Source of the DNA: Alviniconcha marisindica
Lineage: Eukaryota; Mollusca; Gastropoda; Provannidae
DNA: 64,000 bases
NCBI GenBank assembly: GCA_018857735.1
Contig: JABMCL010003210.1
Coordinates: 345,001 to 409,000 of the forward strand
Reading direction: 5' to 3'
In this document: positions 14,701 through 26,362 of the stretch, piece after piece
Numbering within the stretch: position 1 is the stretch's first letter
How the letters are laid out: each line of letters starts with the position of its first letter
Program-made: the position numbers and the translations under genes
The notes under the pieces: generated by a model
Told to the model about the DNA's origin: nothing
The model's input: only the letters and a program-made list of their open reading frames with translations
The model's database searches: none

Positions 14701-14752
14701 GTTGGTAGGCAAGTCGTCGGTGGCTTCCAGTGGCAAGAAAAAGGACAAGTAG
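153..14752 (+). CDS. C2H2 zinc-finger protein, complete eight-exon gene (612 aa)
   Basis: Likely nuclear DNA-binding protein. Eight exons (153-224, 6397-6625, 7165-7604, 8843-9143, 10973-11140, 12046-12129, 13273-13490, 14426-14752) join with GT-AG introns and matching phases (0,1,0,1,1,1,0) to 1839 nt. The N-terminus holds an atypical finger (C47, C50, H63, C65) and a low-complexity linker. Eleven consecutive C2H2 fingers run from about residue 158 to 458, most joined by TGE(R/K)P-type linkers. A basic Lys/Arg/Gln stretch and an acidic-then-Lys-rich tail ending GKKKDK follow. The start is the first ATG of exon 1, in a CpG-containing leader. A lone N-terminal finger before the main array recalls ZFP64-type proteins, but I do not recognise the orthologue. 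Target sites and partners cannot be read from sequence. Confidence 0.9.
1270..1510. repeat. Array of short palindromic motifs, about 55 bp spacing
   Basis: Five copies of a hairpin motif, consensus TGGGTGAAAATTCACCCA (8-bp arms, 2-base loop), lie near 1276, 1326, 1382, 1434 and 1487, separated by similar spacers. Weaker copies recur near 2247, 2815 and 3063. All are in intron 1 of the zinc-finger gene. Confidence 0.8.
2010..3010. repeat. Diverged tandem duplication, about 0.5 kb per copy
   Basis: Copy 1 (about 2010-2470) and copy 2 (about 2565-3015) share the order: TCATCGTGGAT..ATCCACAGAATA, purine-rich microsatellite, AAGAGTTGCTGGCT, CTGCCATCTG, TCTCAAATTCAGC, a TGGGTGAAAATT-like motif, then a long G run (2430-2449 and 2974-2991). 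Small ORFs here are by-products. Confidence 0.75.
3020..5026. other. Intron 1 interior, no supported gene
   Basis: AT-rich intronic sequence with an AC run near 3550 and a few short ORFs (3848-4141, 4722-4943) lacking splice sites or recognisable motifs. Nothing else supported. Confidence 0.5.
5027..5083. repeat. (AC)n microsatellite
   Basis: Nearly uninterrupted AC dinucleotides, immediately upstream of a LINE remnant. Confidence 0.97.
5110..5260 (+). mobile_element. Fragment of non-LTR retrotransposon ORF2 C-terminus
   Basis: The + frame reads [14 protein letters not shown], matching the (N/Y)SFFPRT(I/V)xxWNxL motif at the C-terminus of many jockey/RTE/CR1-type LINE reverse transcriptases (known family motif). 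Only this short end survives, with microsatellite on its 5' side, so it is a dead truncated copy. Confidence 0.7.
5703..5761. repeat. (AC)n microsatellite
   Basis: Uninterrupted AC run in intron 1. A C-run plus AC tract follows at 5887-5925. Confidence 0.97.
6397..6625 (+). CDS. Zinc-finger gene exon 2 (atypical N-terminal finger)
   Basis: The acceptor is TTTTCTTCAG at 6387-6396. It encodes [12 protein letters not shown] onward and the finger-like CSVC...H.C, then a Ser/Thr/Pro/Ala linker. The donor GTGTGT at 6626 leaves one base (phase 1), completing a Glu codon with exon 3. Composition changes sharply from AT-rich intron to GC-rich exon. Confidence 0.85.
7165..7604 (+). CDS. Zinc-finger gene exon 3 (fingers 1-3 and first half of 4)
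   Basis: The acceptor TTGCAG ends at 7164 and the donor GTAAAG starts at 7605. A Lys/Pro-rich segment precedes three full fingers (CEEC, CDEC, CTIC). The exon stops just after CEHCNK, so finger 4 is split by intron 3 between its Cys and His pairs. Confidence 0.92.
7605..8842. other. Intron 3 of zinc-finger gene
   Basis: AT-rich intron with a G run at 8761-8773. No internal exon or element seen. Confidence 0.7.
8843..9143 (+). CDS. Zinc-finger gene exon 4 (rest of finger 4, fingers 5-7)
   Basis: The acceptor TGTTTCAG ends at 8842. [15 protein letters not shown] completes finger 4; CDVC, CDEC and CPIC fingers follow with HTGERP/HSGERP linkers. The donor GTAAAA at 9144 lies inside the TG(E) linker codon, phase 1. 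Confidence 0.93.
9850..10815. repeat. 43-bp minisatellite in intron 4
   Basis: About 20 tandem copies of a 43-bp unit containing GGATGCAGTGCCTCTGACAT and GTGTTAGGACAAGG. Copies are nearly identical in the centre (9880-10700) and decay on the right. Some units are shortened (near 9990 and 10110). Apparent - strand ORFs here are repeat artefacts. Confidence 0.97.
10973..11140 (+). CDS. Zinc-finger gene exon 5 (fingers 8 and 9)
   Basis: 168 nt between GTGTGCAG and GTGAGC. Both ends are phase 1 inside TG-E/D linkers, so the exon encodes exactly two complete fingers (CEYC, CSLC) and could be skipped without a frameshift. Confidence 0.93.
11141..12045. other. Intron 5 of zinc-finger gene
   Basis: AT-rich intron. 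A duplicated TCCCAACTCTTTCTCTC stretch occurs near 11950 and 11985. No gene. Confidence 0.65.
12046..12129 (+). CDS. Zinc-finger gene exon 6 (finger 10)
   Basis: 84 nt, 28 codons, phase 1 at both ends: exactly one finger (CTDC...H...H) with its linker. Flanked by TGTGCAG and GTAAAA. Confidence 0.92.
12510..12846. repeat. Compound tandem repeat in intron 6
   Basis: Three to four copies of a unit combining GTGATCACTGTTGTTGATGT, CAACACAGAAACTGTTAGAG and one or two CAGCAGTCA(A/G)TTGTATAAAC blocks. The inner block is itself duplicated in some copies. Confidence 0.9.
13273..13490 (+). CDS. Zinc-finger gene exon 7 (finger 11 and basic region)
   Basis: The acceptor ACTTTCAG ends at 13272 and the donor GTAAGT starts at 13491 (phase 0). 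Finger 11 (CDIC...H...H) is followed by a Lys/Arg/Gln-rich stretch, probably helical, that may add nuclear localisation or DNA contact (inference). Confidence 0.92.
13550..13700. repeat. C-rich repeats in intron 7
   Basis: Three copies of a unit containing ATAGTGGATACACCTCC alternate with pyrimidine (C/T) runs, ending in a long C tract. ORFs rich in Pro (or Gly on the other strand) are artefacts of this tract. Confidence 0.9.
14426..14752 (+). CDS. Zinc-finger gene exon 8 (C-terminus and stop)
   Basis: The acceptor TTTTCCAG ends at 14425. It encodes 108 residues, acidic/Ser/Val-rich then Lys-rich, ending GKKKDK and TAG at 14750-14752. No known domain recognised. Confidence 0.9.
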   Translation, partial: EDAGPKPVILTSKVNRSQPPEDEKSSSQEFVVVSVAKVEDTGITEAEASELDNALLDAKAASETSKQNRAKPAVVLQKQKVAGKRGSVVKVELVGKSSVASSGKKKDK

Positions 14753-17700
14753 CAGCCGCATGGTAGTGCCCACCCCTCCCCACAAAATCAGCAATCTTAA
14801 CTTTCTCTTCTGGGGTAGGGGTTGTTGGGGGATTTTTGTTTGCTTGCTCGTTTTATTGTTTGCTCCATTAATTGTGAGTTGTGAGGGGGTGCATATTGGC
14901 TTTTACTTTGGGCCTGTCTGGAGATATATGCACAGTTCTTATTGTCCGCTATTGGCTCAGATTGTGCTAAGTGCAGTGATGCGTTTCATTTACCAGAGAA
15001 AAAATACATAGTTGGGGGTGTTTTTAAGTGTCACGCTGGGTTTAATTGTGTTATGTGTATATATTTATCTATAGGGCTGAGGTGTGTAGAACTAGAAGTG
15101 GAACCTGTTAGAAGACTCTTCTCTCAAATGGAGACTATACGCTGTCCGTGACCACTTTTGTTGCACCTCTTGTTTATAACCCCACAAGACGGAATTCCGT
15201 CAGCACTAGAAGTCCAGTGAACAGCCTGAGAGACCAGAGTTTGTGCCCTTGGGGCTGTCGGTGTAGCAGGTTCCACTCAGCATTACTGTTTCTAGGGCAC
15301 ACTGTAAAAGTGTATAACAAACTTTGGGCATACATGCAAACGTACAAGATTTTTTTGGTCACGTCTGTTGTAAAAAATGTTGGGCAAACCACCAACTATC
15401 ATGTTTTACAATCTTCAAAAAAATGGCTTATTCCACCAGTTTTGTACTATGATTGTACTTGCATCACAAGAAAAAAAAAGAGGCAGAAAGAGAGAGAGAG
15501 ATCCAGAATCAAGTTTCAATGCTTATTTTTTATGTATTTGATTAGACATGTGCTCATGACTTCAGTGGCATCAACACATTTATTATAACATAACGAACAA
15601 TAGACATCATTTTTAATTGCCAACAGTGCTTTTGCAAAACAGGTGGGAACAGTTTTAGGTAAACACACTCAATAGGAGTAGTAAGATTATTTATATGCAA
15701 ACTGACATCGGCATTGACTTTACGATAGTGATGTGTGTGGGTGGATGGGTGTGGGTGGATGAGGTGTGTTTTATACTATTTTAGAGTTTTTAAAGTATTT
15801 TTTTAAGGTGTGCAGTTTTGTAAAGCGCAATGTGCTGACCAATATCAGTGAGTTACAGTGCTGTAGAAATTACTGTTGTTATTATTATTGTTTATACTTT
15901 GATATTGGTGGTTATTAGTGTGTGGTGTGGATGAGGGGTCAGTTTTATAATGCGTTTGTGCTGGGGAGGGGTTTATGGCATTATAAAAATTGATTCTAGG
16001 TCATTATTTTTTAATAGTTCTGTTAGTAATTGTTTAGTAATGCTTTGAATTTCGGGGGGGGGGGGGGGGGGGGTCCCTTTTTTTTCAATTTGAAAAAAAG
16101 AAGTGTCTATATAATAATTAGTGATCCAGTTCAAACATGCTGAGGTTGTTAAATTCCTAAACTAGATTGCACATATATTACCATTTTTGACTGGCTGCAT
16201 TGAAGGGAGATAGTTGATGCATTTTCTGTCTCAACAAGATCTTTAACATGTGCTTTTGATACTTCTCAGAGATTGTTTAAGTGGGCGTGTGTTTTTTTCT
16301 TTCTTTTTTTCTTTAGTTTCCTTAGAGACTGTTTAAGTGAGTGTTTTTTCTTCAGTTTTTGAGTGGTTATAATGGCTGGTAAGGTCCAGCTTGTCATGCT
16401 ACTTTTGATGACCTTGACCTTTTTGTCAGAAAGGTCAGGTAGCTGGTTATATTTTGTCTGAAGTTTGTATTAGTGAAATTTAAACTTCATGGTTGGAATT
16501 TATATATACACATAAAAATTGAAATAGATAATCGCACAGACAGAATAGAGGTCATGGTGTCGCTTATGTATGACATGATTTCAGTGTAGTCGTAAAGCTT
16601 TGTGATAAAGCATGTGTGTGAAAAGTGCTTATATTGTTATGTGTGCAATTTCATAAAAAATGGATGTTTGGGTGGGGGTTATTTTTGTTTTACCTGTGTT
16701 TTGAAAAGACCAAGAGCCATGCATGTATTGTGATTGTCAAATATATTTTCTGATTTCAATTACCAGTATGTATACATTTTTACTCACAAAAAGTAAGAGT
16801 TTATGTAATGGCCAGCTAGCCATTCATCTGTGTGGCCTTCTGGGAATGGCAAAAACTTTGACATTGTTGTTTTGGAAACTGGAAATATAAACATGATAAA
16901 TGTCAAACTTTGCATGACAGCTTTTGTCAGCGATCTTCACCCATTCTTACCACTTTCAGTCACCGTGACCATATTTTAAGATCACAGCAGCAGCAAATTT
17001 TGTATTTGTATCCAATCAAACTGTCAAATATTTAACAGGAATCATGAATATACTACAATATAAAAAAAAAATACTAAAAAACTTTTTGTGCAGTAAAGGG
17101 AGATAATGGCTGTTTCCTGATTTGACAAAAAACATGGCATTGGCATTTTCTTCAGTTTATGCAAGGGCTTTCAGTTTTGGCAAGATTATAACCCGACTTA
17201 GGCTCTCCCAATTTCAAACAAAATGCAACTTTTTTTCAGTTCATGTCTGATGTAGGTAGTTGTTCCATTAAAAAGGAGGAGGAGGAATTGTTTTTTATGC
17301 CCTATCAACCATGATGGTTTTATATATCAGGGTGAAATACATACATTAGTAAGATATAGCATGCTTTGTGTTACTTGGGTGTTTCTATGGGAAATAATTG
17401 AATTTTTTTCTCTCCAAGTTATGCAATTGAAGGCATTTGCTCTTTGTGTTTGTTGTTGCTTTTATTTAATTGAACATTTGCTGTTCTAGTTTTCTGCAAC
17501 ATACTCACATTTGTAATACAACTGCAGTTAAACAAACTGCAGGAATAGAGAACTTTTCCCTTTTTAGTAAATTTTACTTGCCAAATATTGAAAATTCCAG
17601 AAATACTGTAAATGTGTAATATTGTTCAGAATGAATAAATTTATGAACAGTAGCACTTTTTTGTTAGTTTTTGTTATTGTTTATTAAGGAAGCATGAGCA

Positions 17701-19560
17701 CATTTTTATTGATTTGGTTTATAAATGTGCGTTAACTGGTTATGTACGATTTGCATGTAAAAATAGAGACTTTGAAATGACCAGTGTTGGACTGACTTGA
17801 CTGTAAAGCTATTTGTAGTGCTCACAGACTTACTTGTGGCATCTTTTGAGCAACATTTAAACAGAGCATTTGGAGTTTTTGTGTGAAGGTAACTTGTGTT
17901 GAGTGTTACCTGGAATTACAGGCACAGTCTGTGACTATTCCAATGATTTAAACATTGATTAGCGGCCTTGTACATGTAGGTCATGTGTAGGTACAAGCCA
18001 GATGAAAAGGGTCAAAGTGAAAGAAGCATTTACTCCGGAAGTACTTGACAAAGTTGCCGGGACAAGGTTGCCAGATCAGCAATGAATGTTGTACAATGGT
18101 CAGGTGCAATCAGCATGTGAAATATATAACGAATGTTGTGAAAACAATCACAGCAAAACACTTAGTCACCCACACATTTCAGGCAACAGGAAGATCTTTA
18201 CACTGGAGTTTCCTTGGACAGCATTCAGCAAGATGTTTGTGCTGCAGTGACCTTTCATCCTCTCTAACGGTGTTCCTTTTCACTAGTTTGCAGCATATTT
18301 TTCAAAGTCATGGAGAAGAGAAATGTTAAAAAAAGAGTGCGGAAACTGAATGTCTAGAGTAAATAAAAACAGCGGGAATGCCCCTTAATGTGTGCACACA
18401 TGATTTTACTGGTTCTTAATCTGGTGGTTTTTTTGTTTGTTTGTTGGCAACTCACATTGTACTTCATTCCTGTGCTGTCACTGCCAGGTCTGAAGAATGT
18501 GGCAATATTTGAATGCAAAAGTTAGCTAAATGAAGGGGGTAAAAAGAACTTCAGAGGGACCACACAAACCAACAACTGCAATATATTACTTTAGAAAACT
18601 GTATTAACTTCATGTTAGGTATACAACCCCAGTTGAAATGTACTGATTGAAAAGTGAAAGTAGAAGGTGTGGTTAGTTAGTAATTGGATTTTAATGTTCT
18701 GTCAACTGCACAGGGTCACTTCCAGAGAGTGGATTGTTGGTGTGGTATGTTGCCTAGTTATTTGAGAGTTTCTGTGAAACTGCCAGCTTCTTTGTGTTTA
18801 CCAATAACTATCATTGAAGGCAAAGTCTGTGGGAAGAAGTAAAGAAAAAGGTTGGTAGCTGCACCCTGATTCATTTGTTATTGAATAAATTATAAAAATT
18901 GATGTTGATTTTGCAAGAAGATCAAAACATCAAAAAGGTTTTGAAAATGCTTACTTTATTCAGACTATTCAAAATGTGCGCAACTGTTCAAAGAAAACCC
19001 CTTTTTCATGTGACAAACAGACAGGTAATAAATATTGACAGGAATGAAGTTTAATCAACAGGTCTTTCAGTTTGTGAAGACAGTTTTGGAGAGAATACAA
19101 CTTTGACTTTGAGTGGGTTTGTTCTGTAAAATTGAACATAATCTGTAGTTTTTTGCTGCTTGTTTTTGTTGTTTTGCTTTTTTCAGACACATGCACCGAA
19201 TAGGTTCTTTGTGAATGGAGCATGAGTATGCTTTTTGGTTTTTGTTGTTGTAGTTTTCTGATCCTACTCAGTCTTAAGGACTAGACATGAATATAATGCC
19301 TTAATAGTCAGTTGCATGTTGCTCTTTTTCTACACTTTGATCCAACACATTTATGCCATGTCTGAGGTGATCATATGTGTAGATTCTATTTTGGGATGGG
19401 ATGGGGTAGGGGGTTCCATTCTCTGTTCGATAGGGAGCAGTTTTCAAATGACAGCTAACATATGAATAAAGTGCTATTCTTTGTGACTGACTTGCATTTG
19501 ATTCTCTCCTCAGAATTGTTCAATGTGGTCCCTTGTGAATTAAGATGAAAACTTTTTCCA
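14753..19560 (+). other. 3'UTR and downstream flank of the zinc-finger gene
   Basis: AT-rich sequence without a supported gene. Candidate poly(A) signals AATAAA on the + strand lie at 17634, 18362, 18884 and 19465; which is used is unknown. A G run occurs at 16053-16073. Near 15815-15880 a GTAAAGCGCAATGTG...GTGCTGTAGAAAT segment resembles the conserved tail of many animal SINEs. Confidence 0.55.
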
Positions 19561-19959
19561 CGAGAAGCTGAATGAATGCTTGTTTTGGTCAGCCTTTTAT
19601 TGTGGTGGACTTCTTTGGATCAATCCCCATGTGTATGTGTGTGTATTTTATTTCTGTACTTGCCTGTACATGCGTGACAAGAAAGAATGGTGGGTGATTC
19701 AAAGGGGATTCATTATGGGAGGCATTGTAACTCTTGTTTTGCTTGGTGTAAAAGTGATAAATGACATGTTTATGGTAAGAGAGAATGTTGCAAGTAAACA
19801 GGTGTTTCATCAAAGGAGTCTGGTGTCCCTTTGTTGCTTCAGAACAGTTGTAGCATGCCTTTTGGTTCACAGTCATACACAGGTAGGTCAGCAGGTCAGG
19901 CCAGGACTGCCTGCTGAAGGAAACAACAAACCCCACACACTTGCTCACATGCACACTCA

Positions 19960-21215
19960 GCAACAGGCATATCATTATGTATACTTTGTCAGTCACACAC
20001 AGCAACGTATCGCTATGCGTAACTTGTTAATCATTCAAAGCAACAAACATATCACTACGTATACCTTGTCAGTCATATAGCAACATACATATCACAATGC
20101 ATACCTTGTCAACCACATGCAGAAACGTACATATCACTATAAATACCACAGCAACATAAATATCACATAAATATCACTATGTATACCTTGTCAATCACAA
20201 ACAGCAACATAAATATCACTATGCATACCTTGTCAATCACGGCAACATACATATATCACTAAGCATCCCTTGTCAATCACACACAGCAACATACATATCA
20301 CTTATAAGTTACACACAGCAACACATGTATACCTTGTCAATGACATGTGCCATACATATCACTATGCACACCTTGCCAATCCCACATACATGACTGTATA
20401 CCTAGTCGCACAGTGACATACACCTTGTCAATCATACACAGCAGTATGTATCACTACATATAACTTCTCAATCACACTCATACCTTGTCAACCCCACATC
20501 TTGTCAATCACACGGCAACACATACCACCACACATACCTTGTCAATCACACACCAACACATACCACTACACATACCTTGTCAATCACACACACCAACACG
20601 TACCACTACACATACCTTGTCAATCACACACACCAACACATACCACTATACATACTTTGTTTATCACACAGCAACATATACCACCATACATATCTTGTCA
20701 ATCACACACACCAACACATACCACCATACATACCTTGTCAAACACACCAACACATGTCACCATACATATCTTGTCAATCACACACATCAACACATACCAC
20801 CATACATACCTTGTCAATCACACACACCAACACATGTCACCATACATACCTTGTCAATCACACACACCAACACATGTCACCATACATACCTTGTCAATCA
20901 CACACACCAACACATTCCACTATACATACCTTGTCACACACATCAACACATACCACTATACATACCTTGTCAATCACACACATCAACACATACCACTATA
21001 CATACCTTGTCAATCACACACACCAACACATACCACTATGCATACCTTGTCAATCACACACATCAACACATACCACTATACATACCTTGTCAATCACACA
21101 CCTTGTCAATCATACACAGAAACATGTATCACTATGCATATCTTGTCAGTCACACACCTTGTTGATCACACACAACACATATCACTATGCATACTTTATC
21201 AGTCACTGTATTCAG
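19960..21215. repeat. 40-bp minisatellite (CATACCTTGTCAATCACACA...)
   Basis: A degenerate region (19960-20480) leads into a regular array (20480-21110) of 40-bp units containing CATACCTTGTCAATCACACA and CCAACACATACCACTATA. The His/Thr-rich ORFs in all three + frames come from this array and are not genes. Confidence 0.95.
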
Positions 21216-21534
21216 TCTATCAGTTCTCAGTAATGGTATAAAATGTCACAAAGTACATTGTAATATAATTACAGTTTCCAAAGAAACAAGTAACCAGGAT
21301 CAGCCAATGAAGAATTATTTTGCATGAATGTCACTTGACTGTGTGTATATGTATGCTGTGAGTCTGCTGCATCCAACCACTAGAACTAAACTGACGGCAC
21401 TATCACAGCAGCAGTAACAACAATGGGAAAACTAGCAATGATGACAGAGAATGCTCTTAAAAGTGTCCTAATTCAACAGCCACCTTAGGCACCTAAAGGC
21501 AGCAGGTTTGAAGCTTGTGTCCCAGGGCATTACT

Positions 21535-21665
21535 TGATGTAAAAGTTAGTGCTATAAATGTAAATGTTAGTGCTATAAATGTAAAAGTTAGTGCTATAAA
21601 TTTAAAAGTTAGTGTTATAAACATAAAAGTTAGTGCTATCAAAAAAAAAGTTAGTGCTATAACTG
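21535..21665. repeat. 21-bp tandem repeat
   Basis: Five to six copies of AAAAGTTAGTGCTATAAATGT with small changes; one copy has an A run. Confidence 0.9.
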
Positions 21666-23575
21666 TATCGCAGACATTGCTCTGTTCCATCTGATCTCTG
21701 TGATTGTCCTCTACCTAAACACACCCTCCTGTATTCCCAGGTTGATTTGGCTGACTTCACTTGAGAAAGGGTTTATGTAATAAGAATTTTAAAATGTGAA
21801 TTTGCTCATGACAGAGTTTAATCGTCCCGCAGTGACCCAGTGCGGTGGGCAGGACGTTAAAACCCAATCACTAGTTAACTAACCAGTCACTCTGCTTTTG
21901 ATACTCTCAGCCTCAAGCTTCCTTGTACCAGACTATCCACTGTTGGTTCCCATGACTATTCTCTGTTGGTTCCCACGACTATCAACTGTTGGTTCCCACA
22001 ACCATCCAGTGTTGGTTCTCATGCCTTTTCCGTCTTCAACCCCTCTGCATAGAATTACCTTCTCCTTCTTCTTTGAAAGAAATCCTCTCTGGCCCACTTC
22101 AAATCCAACCTCAAAATATTAATTTTTCCAAAAAATAGACCTGCCATATTTCCCCCTCTCATACTACTAGTTTCCTCTGCCTTTGTTCATTATCTGTTTA
22201 AATTAGGTTTGCAAATTGTGTATAGTGTACTCATATGTGGGCTTCCAGCATATGTAAGTGTGTATGAGCTTAGAATGGTCCTGCCAGACAACATTTCCAC
22301 CTTATAAGTATTTTAATTATTAGTCATCAAAGAAAATGGTAGGCCTTTCACAGGTGATCAGTTAAATACCATATATTCCCCCAAACAATAAGCCCAAACC
22401 TTCAATTCAAAAACTAGAAGAGATGCGGAGGGTGCACAAAAGATGGAGAGATGCAACTGGCCAATCAGAAAGCTTCAAACTACTTTGCCCATTGTGAATG
22501 CTCCCAGAAATGCGGACACAAAACTGATTAAAAACTGGGATTTCAGCTATGCTTTGAGAATTAATTCAGGATGGGTGGAGAATGAAACATGAATATGTGC
22601 TCATTAAGAACCCGCAAAAGACTACCATTTTTTAGACCTAGGTCATTTTTTTTTACTCAAGCTTAATAATGCCACTTCATAGTTGATTATACAAATTAGG
22701 CAAAGAAAAGTACATGAGTATGTCTGCTATATAAATTACCTCAGTCTAAGAACTCTACCACACACAACCATAAAAACAGTACCTGGCATGAAATTAAAAG
22801 CAGAAGTACTGATGTTAAAAATCTCACACAGCAGAATAGCAAAATAATAGCACTGTTGCAAAGAATTTCTTTTGTAAAATATTCTCAAGGTTTTATCAGA
22901 AAAAAGGTGGTGTATTAAACTGTAAAAACGGAATATATATATATATCTATATATACAGACACATTTTTTACACATGGTAGGGCTAAAAGTGCCCAAATGC
23001 ACAACAAGGCTAAAATGCCCCCAAAGTAGATAAATATTTTTTTATTCATATTCTGTATATTTGTGTAAAAAAGAAGCATATCACAGTAAAATGAAATGGA
23101 TCATAACACAGAGAGTATGCTGTGGGGAGAAGGGGCCCTGAAAGTATTAACACTTTCCTTCCAACATGAACAACTCTTTACAATAATGACACGAACAACA
23201 TCTAACAGACCTGCAACTGTGCTGTGAGTAGGAAAGCCCTGAAACTGGACAATGTGCAACTTTAAATTGAAGACAAAATCTGTCTGGACGTGGCAGGTTG
23301 AGAAAAGCCACCAACAATTTGGCAGCTGTATAATGATAGCAGTGATAATTACACTGAGTGATACATTAAAGGGGACACAAAGGGAAACAGCATTACAGTT
23401 ACAGGCCCTACTTTTAAGAATGGATTAAAAAACAGACTCACAGCAGTTTTGGTTTGTTTGTTCATTTATGGCCTAGTTTGTTCAAAAAACAAACAAAAAA
23501 CAACCAATACCAATGTCTGAAAGTTGTGAAGACACAGCCCTGAACACTGCCATTTTGTGTCTGGCAGTCTGTATC
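21666..23575. other. Intergenic stretch, no supported gene
   Basis: Contains a short TTGGTTCCCACGACTATC repeat near 21940-22015 and AT microsatellites near 22935. Small ORFs have no splice or domain support. Confidence 0.5.
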
Positions 23576-23579
23576 TTTG

Positions 23580-24040
23580 ACATCAAGAACAAAGCCTGCA
23601 TGTCTGTTAAGTACACATCATGAGCTAATCTTTTTCTGCTCTTCATTAGCCAAGAACAAACCAACATGGCTGTTAAGTACACATCATGAGCTAACCTTTT
23701 TCTGCTCTTCATTAGCCAAGAACAAACCAACATGGCTGTTAAGTACACATCATGAGCTAACCTTTTTCTGCTCTTCATTAGCCAAGAACAAACCAACATG
23801 GCTGTTTCCTGCATTTTGTTTGTCTGGAATCTGGTATTTTTCATCAAGAACAAACTCATGCTGAAACTAACCTTTTTCTGCTCTTCATTAGCCAAGAACA
23901 AACCAACATGGCTGTTAAGTACACATCATGAGCTAACCTTTTTCTGCTCTTCATTAGCCAAGAACAAACCAACATGGCTGTTAAGTACACATCATGAGCT
24001 AACCTTTTTCTGCTCTTCATTAGCCAAGAACAAACAAACA
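23580..24040. repeat. 66-bp minisatellite
   Basis: About six copies of a 66-bp unit containing ACCTTTTTCTGCTCTTCATT and TTAAGTACACATCATGAGCT, interrupted at 23808-23865 by a related, diverged segment. The unit length is a multiple of three, so several frames stay open on both strands. Confidence 0.96.
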
Positions 24041-24189
24041 TGTCTGACCCTAAGGTGCACAAATCTGAAGCAAAAATAGCACTTCTGTTGTAATAGAACA
24101 ACCATACAAAAGGTCACAACTTGACATTCTGTACATCTTCATGCCAACTTGTGTCTTTGTTTGTGTCCCCTTTAATCCCAGTCATTTAA

Positions 24190-24445
24190 ATTGAGGCCAG
24201 AGCACTGCATGGCTAGCGGCAGTCATGCCAGATGCTGCCAATGTGTGTTAGTTAGTGTGCAAACTAACTACCGGCTATCTACAGTTACTGTACAGAGATG
24301 CACGATGTGCTCGAGTTAGCAGGTAAACTATCTACCAGCTATCTACAGTTACTGTACATGTCTCACTTTCATGCCAGATGCTGCTAATGTGTGTTAGTTA
24401 ACGTACAGTCTATCTACTGGCTATCTACAGTTACAGTACAGATGT
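24190..24445. repeat. Three imperfect copies of a repeat of about 75-100 bp
   Basis: GGCTATCTACAGTTACTGTA recurs near 24272, 24338 (CAGCTATC variant) and 24419. ATGCCAGATGCTGC(C/T)AATGT recurs at about 24227 and 24371. Confidence 0.85.
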
Positions 24446-25180
24446 ATCACTTTCACTTGGGATCCCTTCAGTAATGATACTATAGAGTTCTGACAATACA
24501 AGTGAATCACAGACTACCACCCCAAGGGGGGATGGGGGGATGGGGGGGGGGGGGGGGACAAACCATAGTACTTGCAAAAAATCCACAACTTGTCCCAAAA
24601 TCATTCTTACATACCAAGGTGAAACATGCATTGTCTCTGACGAGCAAATCACTCACACAGGTTATACATTTGCTCAATCAGAATACACAGGATCACTAAT
24701 TTAAACAATGGCCACCACCATTACAGACATACCACACCATTTTTGTCTGGCAACAGGCCTTGTGTTTGACAATATGTGTATATTTTGCTGACATTATTAC
24801 TGAGCTCCTTGCCCCTTTAAATGCAAAACACATGCACTTTCTTTCTTGCGTGTGGAACTTACAAAACAGCTCAATCTTATAACTGCAGACCCAGTCCTCT
24901 TTCAGTACCATGGACAAGAACATTGTAATGCATGGGATACCTCAGATGCAAAGTAGTGTTGAAAAACTGGATATTCTCGTCACATCAGCCTATAACACAA
25001 ACCCTCAGGAAACTGTTGCTTACATTCCTGTCATCTCACACTATTGCTCAAAGCTGCAGACAATTTTGAAATTCTCATCATGTCACTGCACCAGTATATA
25101 GTATGTATATAGTATAAGCTGTACAAAAACTTCAAATTCTTCTCATCTCACTCTATTACAGCAAGCCACAGAAATACTTG
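24446..25180. other. Intergenic stretch, no supported gene
   Basis: Includes a G run at 24530-24557. ORFs of about 60-75 aa have no recognisable motif. Confidence 0.5.
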
Positions 25181-25184
25181 GCAC

Positions 25185-25880
25185 TCTTGCTAATCACTCC
25201 AACACATCAGACCCCACGACTGCTTGGCATGTCATCAGTTCACTCATGTCACACCAAGCTGGACAATCTGGCAGTCCAAGTGTCTCACCAAGTCCCAGGA
25301 GAACTTGACAGCATCACTATCATCGCACCCCATCAATTCAAAAGAAAACGTAACATTCTCACTATTTCACCACATCACACAAAGTCCCAGGAAAACTTGA
25401 AAATACTTCACTCTAAGTCACAGGAAAACTTGACATCTGAAATTCTCACCATCTCAGCCCATCTCAGCATGTCACCAGCAAATTTGACATTCTCACTATC
25501 TCACCCTATCACAACATGTTAGGAAAATTTGACATTCTATCATAACCAAGTCGCAGGAAAACTTGACGTCGGAAATTCTCACCATCTTATCCCATCTCAG
25601 CAAGTCACCAGCAAATTTGACATTCTCACTATCTCACAGCAAACTTGACATTCTCACTATTTCACAGCAAACTTGACATTCCATCTCACCCTATCACACC
25701 ATGTTAAGAAAATCTTACATTCTTTCATCCTGCCAAGTCACAGGAAAACTTGACATTCTCTATCACCTATGACACCAAGTCACAGGAAAACTCAACATTC
25801 TCTATCACCTATGACACCAAGTCACAGGAAAACTCAACATTCTCACCATCTCACCCCATTACACCAATTCACAGGAAAAC
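25185..25880. repeat. Degenerate minisatellite (CACAGGAAAACTTGACATTCTC...)
   Basis: Loosely repeated units of about 40-55 bp with AAGTCACAGGAAAACTTGAC, ATTCTCACTATCTCACC and variants. A related GCAGGAAAACTTGAAATTCT segment reappears at 27660-27805, so one family spreads over about 2.5 kb. Confidence 0.85.
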
Positions 25881-26036
25881 CTGACAACTTGGTGCTCCCA
25901 TCCCCCCCCCCAGCCCCACCTTCAGCCCTTTGACTGTTTTCGTTCAAAATTGGGGTTGCTGTGGTCATCACCTACAATATGGCATCCCCGATTTGTTTTG
26001 ATTTCTTTTTTCCTTATTTGTCTTTTCTGTGTGCAT

Positions 26037-26362
26037 ATGCAGTGCCTTTGTTCGTCATTTGACATGTGACTGCTCCAGTAGTCTTTGTGTGTATTCAGTG
26101 CCTTTGTTCATCATCTGTCACAGTGACCACTCCCGGATGTCTTTTCTCTTTGTGTGTATTCAGTGCCTTTGTTCATCATTTGGCACAGTGACCACTCCAG
26201 TATGTCTTTTCTCTGCATGTATGCAGTGCCTTTGTTCATCATTTGGCAGTGACCACTCCGTCTTTTCTCTGCATGTATGAAGTGCCTTTGTTCATCGTTT
26301 GGAACAGTGACCACTCCAATATGTCTTTTCTCTGAAAGTATGCAGTGCCTTTGTTCATCATT
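26037..26362. repeat. 63-bp minisatellite
   Basis: Five to six copies of a 63-bp unit containing CAGTGCCTTTGTTCATCATT, GTGACCACTCC and TGTCTTTTCTCT. The unit is a multiple of three, which explains ORFs on both strands. Confidence 0.95.

Noticed and set aside
19580..20080. 166-aa hydrophobic ORF on the + strand and 138-aa ORF opposite
   Set aside because: Runs into the minisatellite, no recognisable domain, and both strands open over the same bases; probably chance.
20485..21241. Three overlapping + strand ORFs of 218-246 aa
   Set aside because: All arise from the stop-poor 40-bp repeat; three frames open at once with the same peptide motif is a repeat signature.
23482..24101. ORFs with 22-residue repeats on both strands
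   Set aside because: The repeat unit is 66 bp, so any frame without a stop stays open. No start context, splice sites or domain.
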